Below the pieces are notes generated by a model. That model did not search any database and was not told the origin of the DNA. It saw only the letters and a program-made list of their open reading frames with translations. Positions 9,114-17,863 of a DNA stretch of 64,000 nucleotides are shown here, one piece after another. The stretch is taken from NCBI RefSeq assembly GCF_017311575.1, contig NZ_JAFFQY010000006.1, positions 41,615 through 105,614 of the forward strand. Direction: 5' to 3'. Positions within the stretch are counted from its first letter, which is position 1, and every line of letters starts with the position of its first letter. The position numbers and the translations under genes were made by a program. This stretch comes from Roseococcus thiosulfatophilus (GTDB lineage: Bacteria; Pseudomonadota; Alphaproteobacteria; Acetobacterales; Acetobacteraceae).

Positions 9114-10076
9114 ATGCGCCTCGGCACTGCGGAATCCCAACGCCCGACCACGCGCCTGCGCGCGCTGATGCAGGCCAACAAGCCGCTCATCGTGCCGGGC
9201 TGCTACAATGCGCTCTCCGCCCGCGTGCTGGAGCACGCGGGTTTTCCGGCCGTCTACATGTCGGGCTATGGCACCTCGCTTTCGCTGCTGGGCCTGCCCG
9301 ACGCGGGCCTCGCCACGCTCACCGAGATGGTCTTCAACGCGAAGTGCATCGCGGGCGCGGTGCGCGTGCCCGTGATCGCGGATGCCGATACGGGCCATGG
9401 CAATGCCATCAACGTGGTCCGCACGGTGGAGGAATTCCTGCGCGCGGGCGTCGCCGGCATCCATCTGGAAGACCAGGTGGCGCCCAAGCGCTGCGGCCAT
9501 GTCGCGGGGCGCGAGGTGCTGCAGCGCGAGGAGGCCATCCAGAAGATCCGTGCCGCCGCCGCCACGCGTGACGCGCTGGACCCCGACTTCGTGCTGATCG
9601 CGCGCACCGATGCGCGCGGCGCGCATGGCGGTTCCCTGGAGGAGGCCATCTGGCGCGCCAATGCCTTCCTCGATGCCGGCGCAGACATGGCCTTCGTGGA
9701 AGGTCCGGCCAATGTCGAGGAGGTGTCGCGCATCGGCCGGGAGGTGAAGGGGCCCATCTTCTACAACATGACCGGCATCTCGCCCCGCCTCTCCGAGGCC
9801 GACATGGGACGCATGGGCATCGGCCTGTGCATCCTGCCGGGCGCGGCCATGCGCGCGACCATCATGGCCGTGCACGATTTCGCGACCAGCATCCACGAAC
9901 ATGGCACCATGGCGGAGGCGGCGCTGGACGCCCGATTCAAGCAGCACCCGATGGGCAATCTGCACGGCTTCGCGGGCTTCGACCGCATCCGCGAGCTGGA
10001 GGCCGAGTTCCTGCCCGCGGAGGCCGCGGAGAAATACGAGGGCACGCTGGGCCATATGCCCGAGGCCAAGGGCTGA
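9114..10076 (+). CDS. isocitrate lyase / PEP mutase superfamily lyase
   Basis: A 320-residue TIM-barrel enzyme. The metal-binding DADTGHGN is near residue 92 and LEDQVAPKRCGH near 118-129. The KRCGH loop keeps the catalytic cysteine found in isocitrate, methylisocitrate and dimethylmalate lyases. That argues against a PEP mutase or phosphonopyruvate hydrolase role, where this cysteine is absent. The start at 9114 follows an AAGGGG ribosome-binding site about ten bases upstream. The likely reaction is retro-aldol or decarboxylative cleavage of a C4-C7 2-hydroxy acid; databases often label such proteins oxaloacetate decarboxylase. It follows the phosphodiesterase gene by 113 bases and may be a separate transcript. 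Confidence 0.85.
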   Translation: MRLGTAESQRPTTRLRALMQANKPLIVPGCYNALSARVLEHAGFPAVYMSGYGTSLSLLGLPDAGLATLTEMVFNAKCIAGAVRVPVIADADTGHGNAINVVRTVEEFLRAGVAGIHLEDQVAPKRCGHVAGREVLQREEAIQKIRAAAATRDALDPDFVLIARTDARGAHGGSLEEAIWRANAFLDAGADMAFVEGPANVEEVSRIGREVKGPIFYNMTGISPRLSEADMGRMGIGLCILPGAAMRATIMAVHDFATSIHEHGTMAEAALDARFKQHPMGNLHGFAGFDRIRELEAEFLPAEAAEKYEGTLGHMPEAKG

Positions 10077-10147
10077 CCAAGGCCACGGGCGCCCTCTCGT
10101 GAGCCGCGTGACGCATGCCGCGTCCAGGCGGCCTGCCCCGGCCCGTT

Positions 10148-11452
10148 TTAGCCGCCGCCGTGCAGGCGAAGGCCCGCCACTGACGGCGCGGGCAGGCGCG
10201 GCCCTTCCTCCGCCACCTCGCGCAGCAGGGTGATCGCCGTTCGCATGTGCGTCTCCCAGCGCGGGGCCGACCAGCCGCGCAGCCGCAGCATCTGTGCTTC
10301 GCGGAAGGGGCTGCTCGGGGCAGCGTAGTTCTCGATCATCGCCTGCCAAGCCGGCAGGTCACCGGGATCGAGGAATTCCGGCACGCCGGCACCCACCTCA
10401 CGGTGCGCGGGGATGGCGCTGGCGATCACGGGCACGCCCTGCGCCAGCGCCTCGGCGACCGGCAGACCAAATCCCTCGGCGAAGCTCGGCATGAGGAGGG
10501 CGCGCGCGCCCTTCATCAGGCCGGTCAGTTCCCCGTCGTTCAGCCCGCCCAGCTCACGCACCTCCCGCCCCGCGAGCGGCCCGCGCTCCAGCACGTCGAG
10601 GACCTGTTCGTTCTCCCAGCCGCGCCGCCCCACCAGCACCAGCAGCGGCGTGGGCCCGCGCGCCGCCGCCGCCATCCGCCGCCAGGCATGGAGCAGCAAG
10701 AGGTGGTTCTTGCGCGGCTCGATGGTGCCGACCGCCAGGAAGTAGGGCCGCCCCTGCGCCATCCCGGCCGCGCCAGCTTCGGGCACCACCGGGGTCACTC
10801 CAAGCGGCGCCGCGACGACCGGCAGCCCTGGCCGCAGTCGCGGCCGAAGCACGGCCGCGGTGGCGGCGGAATTGGTCAGCACCGCATCGGCGAGGGTGTT
10901 CACCGTGTCCAGGCGGCGCCGATGCCGCGCCACCTCGGCGGGCGGCGAGAACTCGGGCCAGTCCAGCGGGATCAGGTCATGCACCAGGGGCACGAAGCGC
11001 GCGCCCGTGCGGCGCAGCAGCCGCGCGATGGCCCCGCCATGGTGCAGGGGGTGGTGCGAGACATTCAGGTAGACGGCGGCCCGCCCCCCCGCCGAAGGAT
11101 GCGGCAGCACGCCCGTCACGCCCGCCGTCAGCAGCCCCAAGGCTTGCCGTCGAAGCTCCGACAGGCGGCCGGCGGCCAGGGCCGGGCGGACGGCGCGAAC
11201 CAGACGGCGCGCCTGGGCGCCCGGAAGAAGCCGGAATCCGCCCCGGTAGTCGAAGCCCACGAGATGGGTCTCCACCTCGCCCTCCGCATCCAGCAGATGC
11301 TCGGCATAGGCGAGTTCGACCCGATCAATACCCGTAAGATTTCCACGGAAGACGCGCCAGAGAAGCCGCGAGACGTCGAGCCAGACCACCGGAGGCGATC
11401 CTGGGTTGACCTGGCGTCGGAGAACCGGTGGCAACGATTCCAGCGCAAGCAT
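10148..11452 (-). CDS. glycosyltransferase, GT4 family (GT-B fold)
   Basis: A 434-residue glycosyltransferase from the ATG at 11452. The N-terminal half has WLDVSRLLWRV and NLTGIDRVE, the usual opening of this GT4 subgroup. The C-terminal half has AVGTIEPRKNHLLLLHAW and the E-x7-E donor-site motif in FAEGFGLPVAEA. It should transfer a sugar from a nucleotide donor to a growing surface polysaccharide in the cytoplasm. It is transcribed away from the rest of the polysaccharide cluster. The start is uncertain: the frame stays open far upstream, and an ATG at 11635 would add 61 residues encoded in A+T-richer DNA. The homologous region begins near WLDVSRLL, so I prefer the short form. Confidence 0.85.
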   Translation of the reverse strand: MLALESLPPVLRRQVNPGSPPVVWLDVSRLLWRVFRGNLTGIDRVELAYAEHLLDAEGEVETHLVGFDYRGGFRLLPGAQARRLVRAVRPALAAGRLSELRRQALGLLTAGVTGVLPHPSAGGRAAVYLNVSHHPLHHGGAIARLLRRTGARFVPLVHDLIPLDWPEFSPPAEVARHRRRLDTVNTLADAVLTNSAATAAVLRPRLRPGLPVVAAPLGVTPVVPEAGAAGMAQGRPYFLAVGTIEPRKNHLLLLHAWRRMAAAARGPTPLLVLVGRRGWENEQVLDVLERGPLAGREVRELGGLNDGELTGLMKGARALLMPSFAEGFGLPVAEALAQGVPVIASAIPAHREVGAGVPEFLDPGDLPAWQAMIENYAAPSSPFREAQMLRLRGWSAPRWETHMRTAITLLREVAEEGPRLPAPSVAGLRLHGGG

Positions 11453-11701
11453 CGACACATGCTGCGAAGGTGTCGTTAATATTCCGTCAACGGAGCTCAC
11501 GACGGTCAATTCATCCTCCCTACCCGCTCTTCTGGCGCTTTCGACTGCGTGCTCAAAAGCGAAAAGCTCCCTGACGAGTTGAACTCTAAGTTCCGTATCC
11601 TCTTGCGTAAAGTCTTTTTCCCGTTCAAGTTGCATGCAAAGGAAGATCAGTCGTTTCTCGGCCCGGCACATGGCTGGCCACCGACTTCGGGGAGTGCACG
11701 G
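11453..11701. promoter_or_regulatory. A+T-richer divergent intergenic region of the polysaccharide cluster
   Basis: About 250 bases between the two divergent glycosyltransferase genes fall to roughly 50% G+C against about 70% around them. The composition and the divergent arrangement suggest that promoters for both directions lie here. I could not fix convincing -35/-10 pairs. GGGGAG just upstream of the ATG at 11702 is a good ribosome-binding site for the rightward gene. Both strands are open for long stretches here, so short coding extensions cannot be excluded. Confidence 0.55.
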
Positions 11702-13036
11702 ATGGACCTGCCGCAGATCACGCCCCGGCGCACCAGGCTCGCCATCATCAGCACCTTCGACGAGCTTTGCGGCATCGCGGGCTATACCCGCGCGCTGGAG
11801 AAGCAGCTCTCGCCGCACATGGACGTGACGGTGTTCGACCTCGACCAGTTCCTGCTGCGCAGCCCGCACCGCCGCGTGCGCCAGCAGGCGGACCGGCACA
11901 TCCAGGACATCGCGCGCGCCCTGCCGGCCTTCGACTTCGTGAACATCCAGCTGGAATACGGCACGCTGGGACTGACCGCGGAACGCATCCTGCGCCGGCT
12001 GGGCTGGCTGCTGGACGCGGCGCCGGCGGTCAGCATCACCTTCCACACCATGCTGGAAGTGAACACCGGCCTGCGCTGGGGCGAGGCCGGCGCGGCGCTG
12101 GCCCGACTGCTGCCGCACCGCGCCGTGGCGGCCATGGTGGGCGGGTTCCGCGACGACCTTCTGGCCCGCCGCGCCTATGCGCTGCTGCGACGCACGGAAC
12201 GGCGCAAGACGCTGCGCCTCATCGCCCACAACCGGCGGGATGCGCGCCTGCTGCGAGAGGTGCTGGGCTTTGGCGATGTCTCGCACCACCCGCTCAGCTT
12301 CGTCAGCGCCGCGGAGAGCGAGGCGATCCGCGCCGTGGCACGCCGGCATGACTTCCCGCAGCTGCGCCACCTGCCTGAGGATGCGAAGCTGATCGGGACC
12401 TTCGGCTTCCTCTCGCCCTACAAGGGATTCGAGACGGCGGTCCACGCCCTGCGCCTGCTGCCGCCCGACCACCACCTGCTGGTCTTCGGCGGCGTGCATC
12501 CGCAGGCCATCAAGCGGTACGCCGCCATTGACCCCTATCTGGAACAGCTGCTGCGCGAGGGGCGCGTCGGGCGTTCCGTGCTGGACGTGCTGCGCGAGGA
12601 GGGCGCGGGCGGGCTGCGGCTGGAGGCCGATGCCGCGCGCGTGATGGAGGCGCACCCCCAGGATCTCGGCCCGCGCATCCACTTTATGGGCGTGCTGGAC
12701 GATGCGGGCTTCGCGCGCGCCATGGCGATCTGCGACACGGTGGTGATGCCCTATCTGGAGGTGGGCCAGACCAGCAGCGGCGCCATCGCGCTGGCGCTGA
12801 ACATGGGCTGCCGGGTGGTGGCCAGCCGCACGCGCGCCTTCCTCCAGCTCGCCCGCTATTTCCCGGACGAGATCGAGTTCTTCGACATCGGCAACTACGC
12901 CGAACTCGCCCAGCGCGTGATGGCCGAGCCGATGCGGGACCGACGCGGGGTCGAAATGCCCTTCAACACCCGTACGAATGCCGAGATGTATGTCCGCCTG
13001 CACGCGGCCCCCGCCGCGGCGCAGGCCGGGCGCTGA
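11702..13036 (+). CDS. glycosyltransferase, GT-B fold
   Basis: A 444-residue glycosyltransferase. The N-terminal half contains IISTFDELCGIAGYTRAL, the glycine-containing acceptor-side loop, and FVNIQLEYG near residue 80. The C-terminal half contains GTFGFLSPYKGFETAVHAL near 235 and MPYLEVGQTSSGAIALALNMG near 350, which resembles a relaxed GT4 donor site. The start at 11702 has GGGGAG about eight bases upstream; an ATG at 11549 would add a peptide with no family resemblance. It heads the rightward part of the polysaccharide cluster. The sugar specificity is unknown. Confidence 0.85.
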   Translation: MDLPQITPRRTRLAIISTFDELCGIAGYTRALEKQLSPHMDVTVFDLDQFLLRSPHRRVRQQADRHIQDIARALPAFDFVNIQLEYGTLGLTAERILRRLGWLLDAAPAVSITFHTMLEVNTGLRWGEAGAALARLLPHRAVAAMVGGFRDDLLARRAYALLRRTERRKTLRLIAHNRRDARLLREVLGFGDVSHHPLSFVSAAESEAIRAVARRHDFPQLRHLPEDAKLIGTFGFLSPYKGFETAVHALRLLPPDHHLLVFGGVHPQAIKRYAAIDPYLEQLLREGRVGRSVLDVLREEGAGGLRLEADAARVMEAHPQDLGPRIHFMGVLDDAGFARAMAICDTVVMPYLEVGQTSSGAIALALNMGCRVVASRTRAFLQLARYFPDEIEFFDIGNYAELAQRVMAEPMRDRRGVEMPFNTRTNAEMYVRLHAAPAAAQAGR

Positions 13037-13046
13037 GCCGAAGCCC

Positions 13047-14018
13047 ATGGCCGACGACGCATCTCTCCCCCTTGCCGCCCTCCCTCCCCTGCCGGACGAG
13101 TTGGCGGGGCTTTGGCGAGACTTGCTGGGCACCGAGCCGCCCCAGGACTTCGCTTCGCTGGTCAAGTCGCTGCCGGACGCCCTCGCGCGCGCCACGCCCG
13201 CCCTGCCGCCCGCCCTGTGCCAGGAGCTGGCGCGCCACCACGCCTATCTCCTGGCGCACGAGGCCTACGAGGCGCATGAGCGGGGCATCACCTTGCCCGA
13301 CACCCCGCTCGTGCTGGCCGATTTCGTGCGCAACACCGCCTCGGTCCTGCGCGACGCCGCGGCGCTGACCGGGCCGGCCATACGCGCCGGCGTCCCTCCT
13401 TCGGTGCTGGCGCTCATCGAGGCGTCGGAGGCGCAGCTGGAAGGCTGGTGCTACCGCGAGAAGTCCCTCTTCATCGCGCGGCTGGTGCTGGAGGAACGGC
13501 CCCTCGTCTGCGTCGAGGTGGGGGTCTATGGCGGACGCTCCCTCATCCCCTGCGCCGCGGCACTGCGACATCTGGGCCAGGGGCGGATCTGGGGCGTGGA
13601 GGGCTGGTCCGGCACCCTGGCGGTGCACGACCGCACCACCGACGCCAATGACGCATGGTGGGGCGGGCTCGATTTCGGGCCCATCAAGCGCGCCTTCCTG
13701 CGCTTCCTGGCCGACCACGACCTGGTGCGCGAGGTGGGCATCCTGGAGGCCCCCTCGGCCGCGGTGGACCACCTCTTTCCCCGCATAGACTACCTGCACA
13801 TAGATGGCTCCCACGCGCGGCTCGCCGCCGCCGAGGATGTGCTGCGCTATGGCCGCCGGGTGCGGCCGGGCGGGATCATCCTGTTCGACGACGCACAGTG
13901 GAAGACCACCACCGCCGCGCGTGAGCTGCTGGATGAGATGGCCGAATGCGTGGACATCCTGCACCAGACCGAGGCCCCGCAGAACATCTGCGCCGTCTAT
14001 CGCCGCCATGACCACTGA
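13047..14018 (+). CDS. class I SAM-dependent methyltransferase (Methyltransf_24 type)
   Basis: A 323-residue protein with a helical N-terminal part and a Rossmann methyltransferase domain from about residue 135. The SAM-binding loop is VCVEVGVYGGRSLIP, an acidic residue follows in GVEGWSG, and the DYLHIDGSHA and PGGIILFDDAQW motifs are characteristic of the Methyltransf_24 / cephalosporin-hydroxylase-like group found in polysaccharide and O-antigen clusters. The ATG at 13047 is ten bases after the glycosyltransferase stop. It probably methylates a sugar of the exported glycan. Confidence 0.82.
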   Translation: MADDASLPLAALPPLPDELAGLWRDLLGTEPPQDFASLVKSLPDALARATPALPPALCQELARHHAYLLAHEAYEAHERGITLPDTPLVLADFVRNTASVLRDAAALTGPAIRAGVPPSVLALIEASEAQLEGWCYREKSLFIARLVLEERPLVCVEVGVYGGRSLIPCAAALRHLGQGRIWGVEGWSGTLAVHDRTTDANDAWWGGLDFGPIKRAFLRFLADHDLVREVGILEAPSAAVDHLFPRIDYLHIDGSHARLAAAEDVLRYGRRVRPGGIILFDDAQWKTTTAARELLDEMAECVDILHQTEAPQNICAVYRRHDH

Positions 14019-14068
14019 TGCCCTCCTCACTTGTCCGGCGCGCGCCGCGCGCGTGAAAGGCTGACCCC

Positions 14069-15565
14069 ATGGAACATCCCCTGCCCGAGGGCGTCCCCGA
14101 CGCCGTCGCCGCCCGCTTCCTGGTGCGGCATGACGACGTCTTCCTCCTGAGCGGCCCGGAGGTGAACGCAAGCGGCCTCGACCTCACGGGTGTCACGCAT
14201 GAGCCGGGCTGCCACCCGCTGCTGATGGACCTCACCTGGAACGGGTTGGGCGAGGAGGAACGGCCCTCGGCCAGCGTCACCTTCCACGCGGTCTCTGCCG
14301 CGCGGCGCGCGCGGGGCGATGTGGTGGACCTCTCCATCACCCTGCGCCGCGCCGGGACGGCCACGAAGAACGGCCACCTCATCCTGCGCCTGCCCTTCCT
14401 GCCCGAGGCGGTGGAAGACCCGCGCTACGGCACCATCGCCGCACTCTCGCTCAAATGCGGGCGCATCGCCGCGGTGGAAGGGCTGGCGCTGGGCATCGCC
14501 GAGGGGCAGGACTTCCTCTTCGCGGGCCATATGCCGGTGCGGGCCGTGAGCCACCTTTCCGTGGCCTCGCGCATCGCCGCCCGGCCGCAATCCCCCAGCC
14601 TGCAGCTGGTCGCGGTGGTCAAGCCCTTCGAGGGCGAGGTCACGCTGCGCTTCGCCCGCGGCTTCGCCGGGCAGGACTACGCGCCCTACAGCTTCAACCC
14701 CTACTACGAGAAGCTTGCCGCGCTGACCGGCCCGCCCGACCTTGGCCGCATGCGGGAGGCGCGGGCCGAATTCCTGCGGACGGCCGAGGCCGCCATGGCG
14801 CAGCACGACTACCGGGGCGGGCAATGCTTCCTCAAGCCCTGCTTCGTCGAGCGCGGGGTGGACCCGCGCTTCCCCATGCTGATCGGGACGCCCAATTCGC
14901 TGTCCTGGTACGCGCAGAGCACGCAGCATCACGGCGGCTTCTACCTGACCGAGGGATATGCCCGGCCGGGCGAGACCATCCTCGACTGCGGCGCCCATGC
15001 GGGCGAGATCGCGCTGCTCTTCGCCAAGGCCACCGGCCCCGCCGGCCGCGTCATCGCCTTCGACCCCTTCCCGCAGAACTACCTGCAGGTGGAGGCCCAG
15101 GCCATCCTGAACGACACGCCCTGGCTCACCTCCACGCGCACCGGCGTGGGCGTGAAGCACGAGACGGTGATGACCGAGCTGGAAGCCCAGATCACCAGCG
15201 GCGCCAAGCCCATCCAGCGTGCGGCCAGCTCCTTCCCGCTCGCGATCGAGCCGCTGGACGACTACCTGGATGCGCGCCCATCCTTCCTCAAGCTCGACGT
15301 GGAGGGCGCTGAGGCGGGGGCGCTGATGGGCGCGCAGCGGCTGCTGCGCGAATGCCGGCCGCGCATCTTCATCGAGGTCCACCCGCAATTCCTGCCCCAG
15401 TTCGGCCAGAGTGCCGCCGACCTCTTCGCCGCCATCCCGCGCGACCTGTACCACGTCCAGTACAACGTCCCCGGCGCCCCACCCGGCTGGCACGACTATG
15501 GCCCCGAGGCGCCGGCGCAGTTCGACGGCAAGCCGGGCGGGCTGGTGCGGGCCTTCCCCCGATGA
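14069..15565 (+). CDS. FkbM family methyltransferase with a long N-terminal domain
   Basis: A 498-residue protein. The C-terminal 200 residues form an FkbM methyltransferase: ETILDCGAHAGEIALLFAKA is the SAM loop near residue 305, VIAFDPFPQNY follows, and FLKLDVEGAEAGAL is the FkbM signature near 408. The first 290 residues are not part of that family. They look beta-rich in the first 190 residues and helical afterwards, and I do not recognise them. FkbM enzymes O-methylate sugars and other hydroxyls. It lies between another methyltransferase and the export permease, so it likely acts on the same glycan, perhaps with the N-terminal domain binding it. Confidence 0.82.
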   Translation: MEHPLPEGVPDAVAARFLVRHDDVFLLSGPEVNASGLDLTGVTHEPGCHPLLMDLTWNGLGEEERPSASVTFHAVSAARRARGDVVDLSITLRRAGTATKNGHLILRLPFLPEAVEDPRYGTIAALSLKCGRIAAVEGLALGIAEGQDFLFAGHMPVRAVSHLSVASRIAARPQSPSLQLVAVVKPFEGEVTLRFARGFAGQDYAPYSFNPYYEKLAALTGPPDLGRMREARAEFLRTAEAAMAQHDYRGGQCFLKPCFVERGVDPRFPMLIGTPNSLSWYAQSTQHHGGFYLTEGYARPGETILDCGAHAGEIALLFAKATGPAGRVIAFDPFPQNYLQVEAQAILNDTPWLTSTRTGVGVKHETVMTELEAQITSGAKPIQRAASSFPLAIEPLDDYLDARPSFLKLDVEGAEAGALMGAQRLLRECRPRIFIEVHPQFLPQFGQSAADLFAAIPRDLYHVQYNVPGAPPGWHDYGPEAPAQFDGKPGGLVRAFPR

Positions 15566-15575
15566 GACTTCCCGT

Positions 15576-17198
15576 GTGATCCGCGACGGCACCGGCCAGG
15601 AGGACCCCGCCGCACTCGCATCCCTGGTGCGGGAGGACCGTGCTGACGAGGCGCGCGCGCGCATCGCGGCGGCGCGGGCGCGGGGCGAGGACACGCCCGC
15701 CCTGCGCCTCGTCGCGCTGCTGCTGGGCGCCGCCGTGCCGCAGGACGAGGCCTGGACGCCCGAGGCGCTGGCGCCCCTGCTGCGTACCCCCTTCCCCGCC
15801 GAGCCCACCGGGCGTCTCGCTGGCGCCCTCGACCGCATGGCGGAGGCCCCGGGCGCGGAGTTCCCCCGCATCGAGGCGGCCTGCCTGCTGCTCCAGGCCG
15901 AGGAACCGCATTGGGCCGAGCAGGCCATGCTGCCGCTCTGGCCCGAGGCGGGCACCGGCCCGCTCTTCGCCCGCGTGCTCAGCGGCATCTGGGCCGTGCT
16001 GGGCCGGCAGCGCCAGGCGGTGGAGGCGGCGGAGGCGGCGGTGCGGCTGGACCCGCGCGCGGAGGAGTATCTCATCCACCTGGCCGGGCTGCGCCTGCAA
16101 CAGGGGGCACCCGGCGCGGCGCTGCTGGCGGCGGGGCGCGCCATCGGCCTGGCACCGGAGCATGCCGTGGCCTGGCGCATGGCCTCGGCCGCCCACCTGG
16201 CGCTGGGCCAGGTGGAGGAGGCCATCGCCGCCAGCCGCCGCGCGGCCGCTCTCTCGTCGGACCAGGTGGGCTTCGCGGAGGAGGTGCTGGTCTCCAGCGG
16301 CGCCGAGGCGCTCAACCGCGAACACGCGCCCCCGCCCGCCCAGATCGAGAGGCCGGGCCGCGAAACCCCCGCCTGGGCGCGCTTGCCCGCCAGCCTGCCG
16401 CCGCCGCCCCGCATCGCCCTGGGCCCGCTGCTGCGGACGCGCGCGCGCATCGTGGACGCGCTGATGCTGCGCGAGGCGCGCACGCAGTTCACCCACAGCC
16501 GGCTGGGCTATGCCTGGTCCCTCTTCGAGCCCATCACCCACGTCTTCATCCTGTTCGTGGCCATCGGCATCATGGGCGGCGGCCGCGCGCCCATCGGCGA
16601 CAGCCTGCCCGTCTTCTACATGACGGGCGTGCTGCCCTACCTCTTCTTCTGCCATGTCACCGAGCGCGGCATGCACATGGCGCGCGACAGCCGGGTGCTG
16701 CTCTCGGTGCCGGTCGTGACGCTGGGCGACATCGCGGCCGCGCGCCTGCTGCTGCGCGCCGCGACCGATGTCTTGGTCTTCCTGGTGACGCTGACGGCTT
16801 TCATGGCCATGGGCTTCGCGCAGCTGCCGCATGATCCGCTCTCGCTGGTCGCGGCCTATGTCGTGCTGTTCCTGCTGGCAAGCGGGATCGCGCTCGCCAA
16901 CATGGTGCTGAGCGAACTGAGCGAATTGCCGGAGCGGGTCTGGACCGTGTCGCTGCGCGGCCTCTATTTCGTCTCGGGCATCTTCTACCACCCGAACATG
17001 ATGCCGGCCGGCATCCGCGAATGGGTGCTGTGGAACCCGCTGATCCACGCGCTCGAATGGGTGCGGCAGGCCTATTACCCGCTCTATGTCTCGCCCTATC
17101 TCGACACCGGCTACCTGCTGCGCTGGGCGCTGGCATCGCTGCTGCTGGGGGGGCTGCTGGTGGCGGCCTTCCATCGCCGGCTGCGGGGGGCGACATGA
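15576..17198 (+). CDS. ABC-2 polysaccharide export permease fused to an N-terminal helical-repeat domain
   Basis: A 540-residue protein from a GTG start ten bases after the FkbM stop. Residues about 280-540 are a KpsM/Wzm-type permease: ALMLREARTQFTHSRLGYAWSLFEP is the amphipathic entry helix, followed by six hydrophobic segments, and the end is NPLIHALEWVRQAYYPLY. Residues 1-250 are helical with TPR-like periodicity (for example RQRQAVEAAEAAVRLDPRAEEYLIHLAGL and PEHAVAWRMASAAHLALGQVEEAI). KpsM proteins are normally about 260 residues, so the N-terminal half is extra. It should export the glycan with the ATPase that follows. The GTG start has no strong ribosome-binding site, but the frame before it only overlaps the previous gene. 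Confidence 0.85.
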   Translation: MIRDGTGQEDPAALASLVREDRADEARARIAAARARGEDTPALRLVALLLGAAVPQDEAWTPEALAPLLRTPFPAEPTGRLAGALDRMAEAPGAEFPRIEAACLLLQAEEPHWAEQAMLPLWPEAGTGPLFARVLSGIWAVLGRQRQAVEAAEAAVRLDPRAEEYLIHLAGLRLQQGAPGAALLAAGRAIGLAPEHAVAWRMASAAHLALGQVEEAIAASRRAAALSSDQVGFAEEVLVSSGAEALNREHAPPPAQIERPGRETPAWARLPASLPPPPRIALGPLLRTRARIVDALMLREARTQFTHSRLGYAWSLFEPITHVFILFVAIGIMGGGRAPIGDSLPVFYMTGVLPYLFFCHVTERGMHMARDSRVLLSVPVVTLGDIAAARLLLRAATDVLVFLVTLTAFMAMGFAQLPHDPLSLVAAYVVLFLLASGIALANMVLSELSELPERVWTVSLRGLYFVSGIFYHPNMMPAGIREWVLWNPLIHALEWVRQAYYPLYVSPYLDTGYLLRWALASLLLGGLLVAAFHRRLRGAT

Positions 17199-17863
17199 TC
17201 GTGTTGGATGGTGTCAGCAAGGCCTACCGGGCGCGCGATGGCAGCCGCAAGCCCATCCTGCGCGATGTCAGCATCGCCTTCCCGCCCGGTCGCAATGTGG
17301 GAATCCTGGGCGGGAACGGCGCGGGCAAGTCCACCCTGCTGCGTCTCATCGCCGGCAGCGAGGCGCCCGATGCCGGGCGGATCGAGCGCCGCTGCCGCGT
17401 CTCCTTCAGCATGGGCTTCTCGGGCACCTTCCATGGCGGGCTGTCGGGGCGGGAGAACCTGCTCTTCCTCTCCCGCCTCTACGGCGCCTCCCCGCGGGAG
17501 GTGCTGGATTTCGTGGCGGACTTTGCGGAACTCGGCCCCTGGCTGGACATGCCGATCGAGACCTATTCCTCCGGCATGGTCGCCAAGCTCGCCTTCGGGC
17601 TGTCGCTCGCCATAGATTTCGACGTCTACCTGGTGGACGAGATCACGGAGGTGGGCGATGCGCGCTTCCGCGCCAAATCCTCCCAGGCCTTCCGCGAGCG
17701 GCTGACGCGCTCCTCGCTCATTCTCGTCTCCCACAGCAGCGCCACGATCCGCGCGCTGTGCGATTGCTGCGCCATTCTGGATGGCGGTTCCCTCACCCCC
17801 TATGACACGGTGGACGAGGCCATGGCCGCCTATGCGGCGTTGATGGGGGTCTCCCATGCTTGA
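17195..17863 (+). CDS. kpsT: polysaccharide export ABC transporter ATP-binding protein, KpsT type
   Basis: A 222-residue ATPase, the usual size for KpsT. Walker A GGNGAGKST is near residue 42, the abbreviated signature SSGM near 128 and Walker B VYLVDEI near 147. It lacks the C-terminal carbohydrate-binding domain of Wzt proteins, which fits export of a group 2-type capsule or similar polymer. The ATG overlaps the stop of the permease gene (ATGA). It drives transport of the lipid-anchored polysaccharide across the inner membrane. Confidence 0.9.
   Translation: MIVLDGVSKAYRARDGSRKPILRDVSIAFPPGRNVGILGGNGAGKSTLLRLIAGSEAPDAGRIERRCRVSFSMGFSGTFHGGLSGRENLLFLSRLYGASPREVLDFVADFAELGPWLDMPIETYSSGMVAKLAFGLSLAIDFDVYLVDEITEVGDARFRAKSSQAFRERLTRSSLILVSHSSATIRALCDCCAILDGGSLTPYDTVDEAMAAYAALMGVSHA

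Noticed and set aside
10077..10147. Terminator between the lyase and the convergent glycosyltransferase
   Set aside because: Only a short GGGCGCCC palindrome and a TTTT are present and they are not adjacent; I could not build a convincing stem.
11549..11701. ATG at 11549 as the start of the forward glycosyltransferase
   Set aside because: The added 51 residues have no family similarity and A+T-rich codons, whereas ATG 11702 has a good ribosome-binding site.
11453..13195. Extension of the minus-strand glycosyltransferase to 1015 residues
   Set aside because: The extra part overlaps the forward glycosyltransferase and has antisense-type composition; family similarity begins only near 11440.
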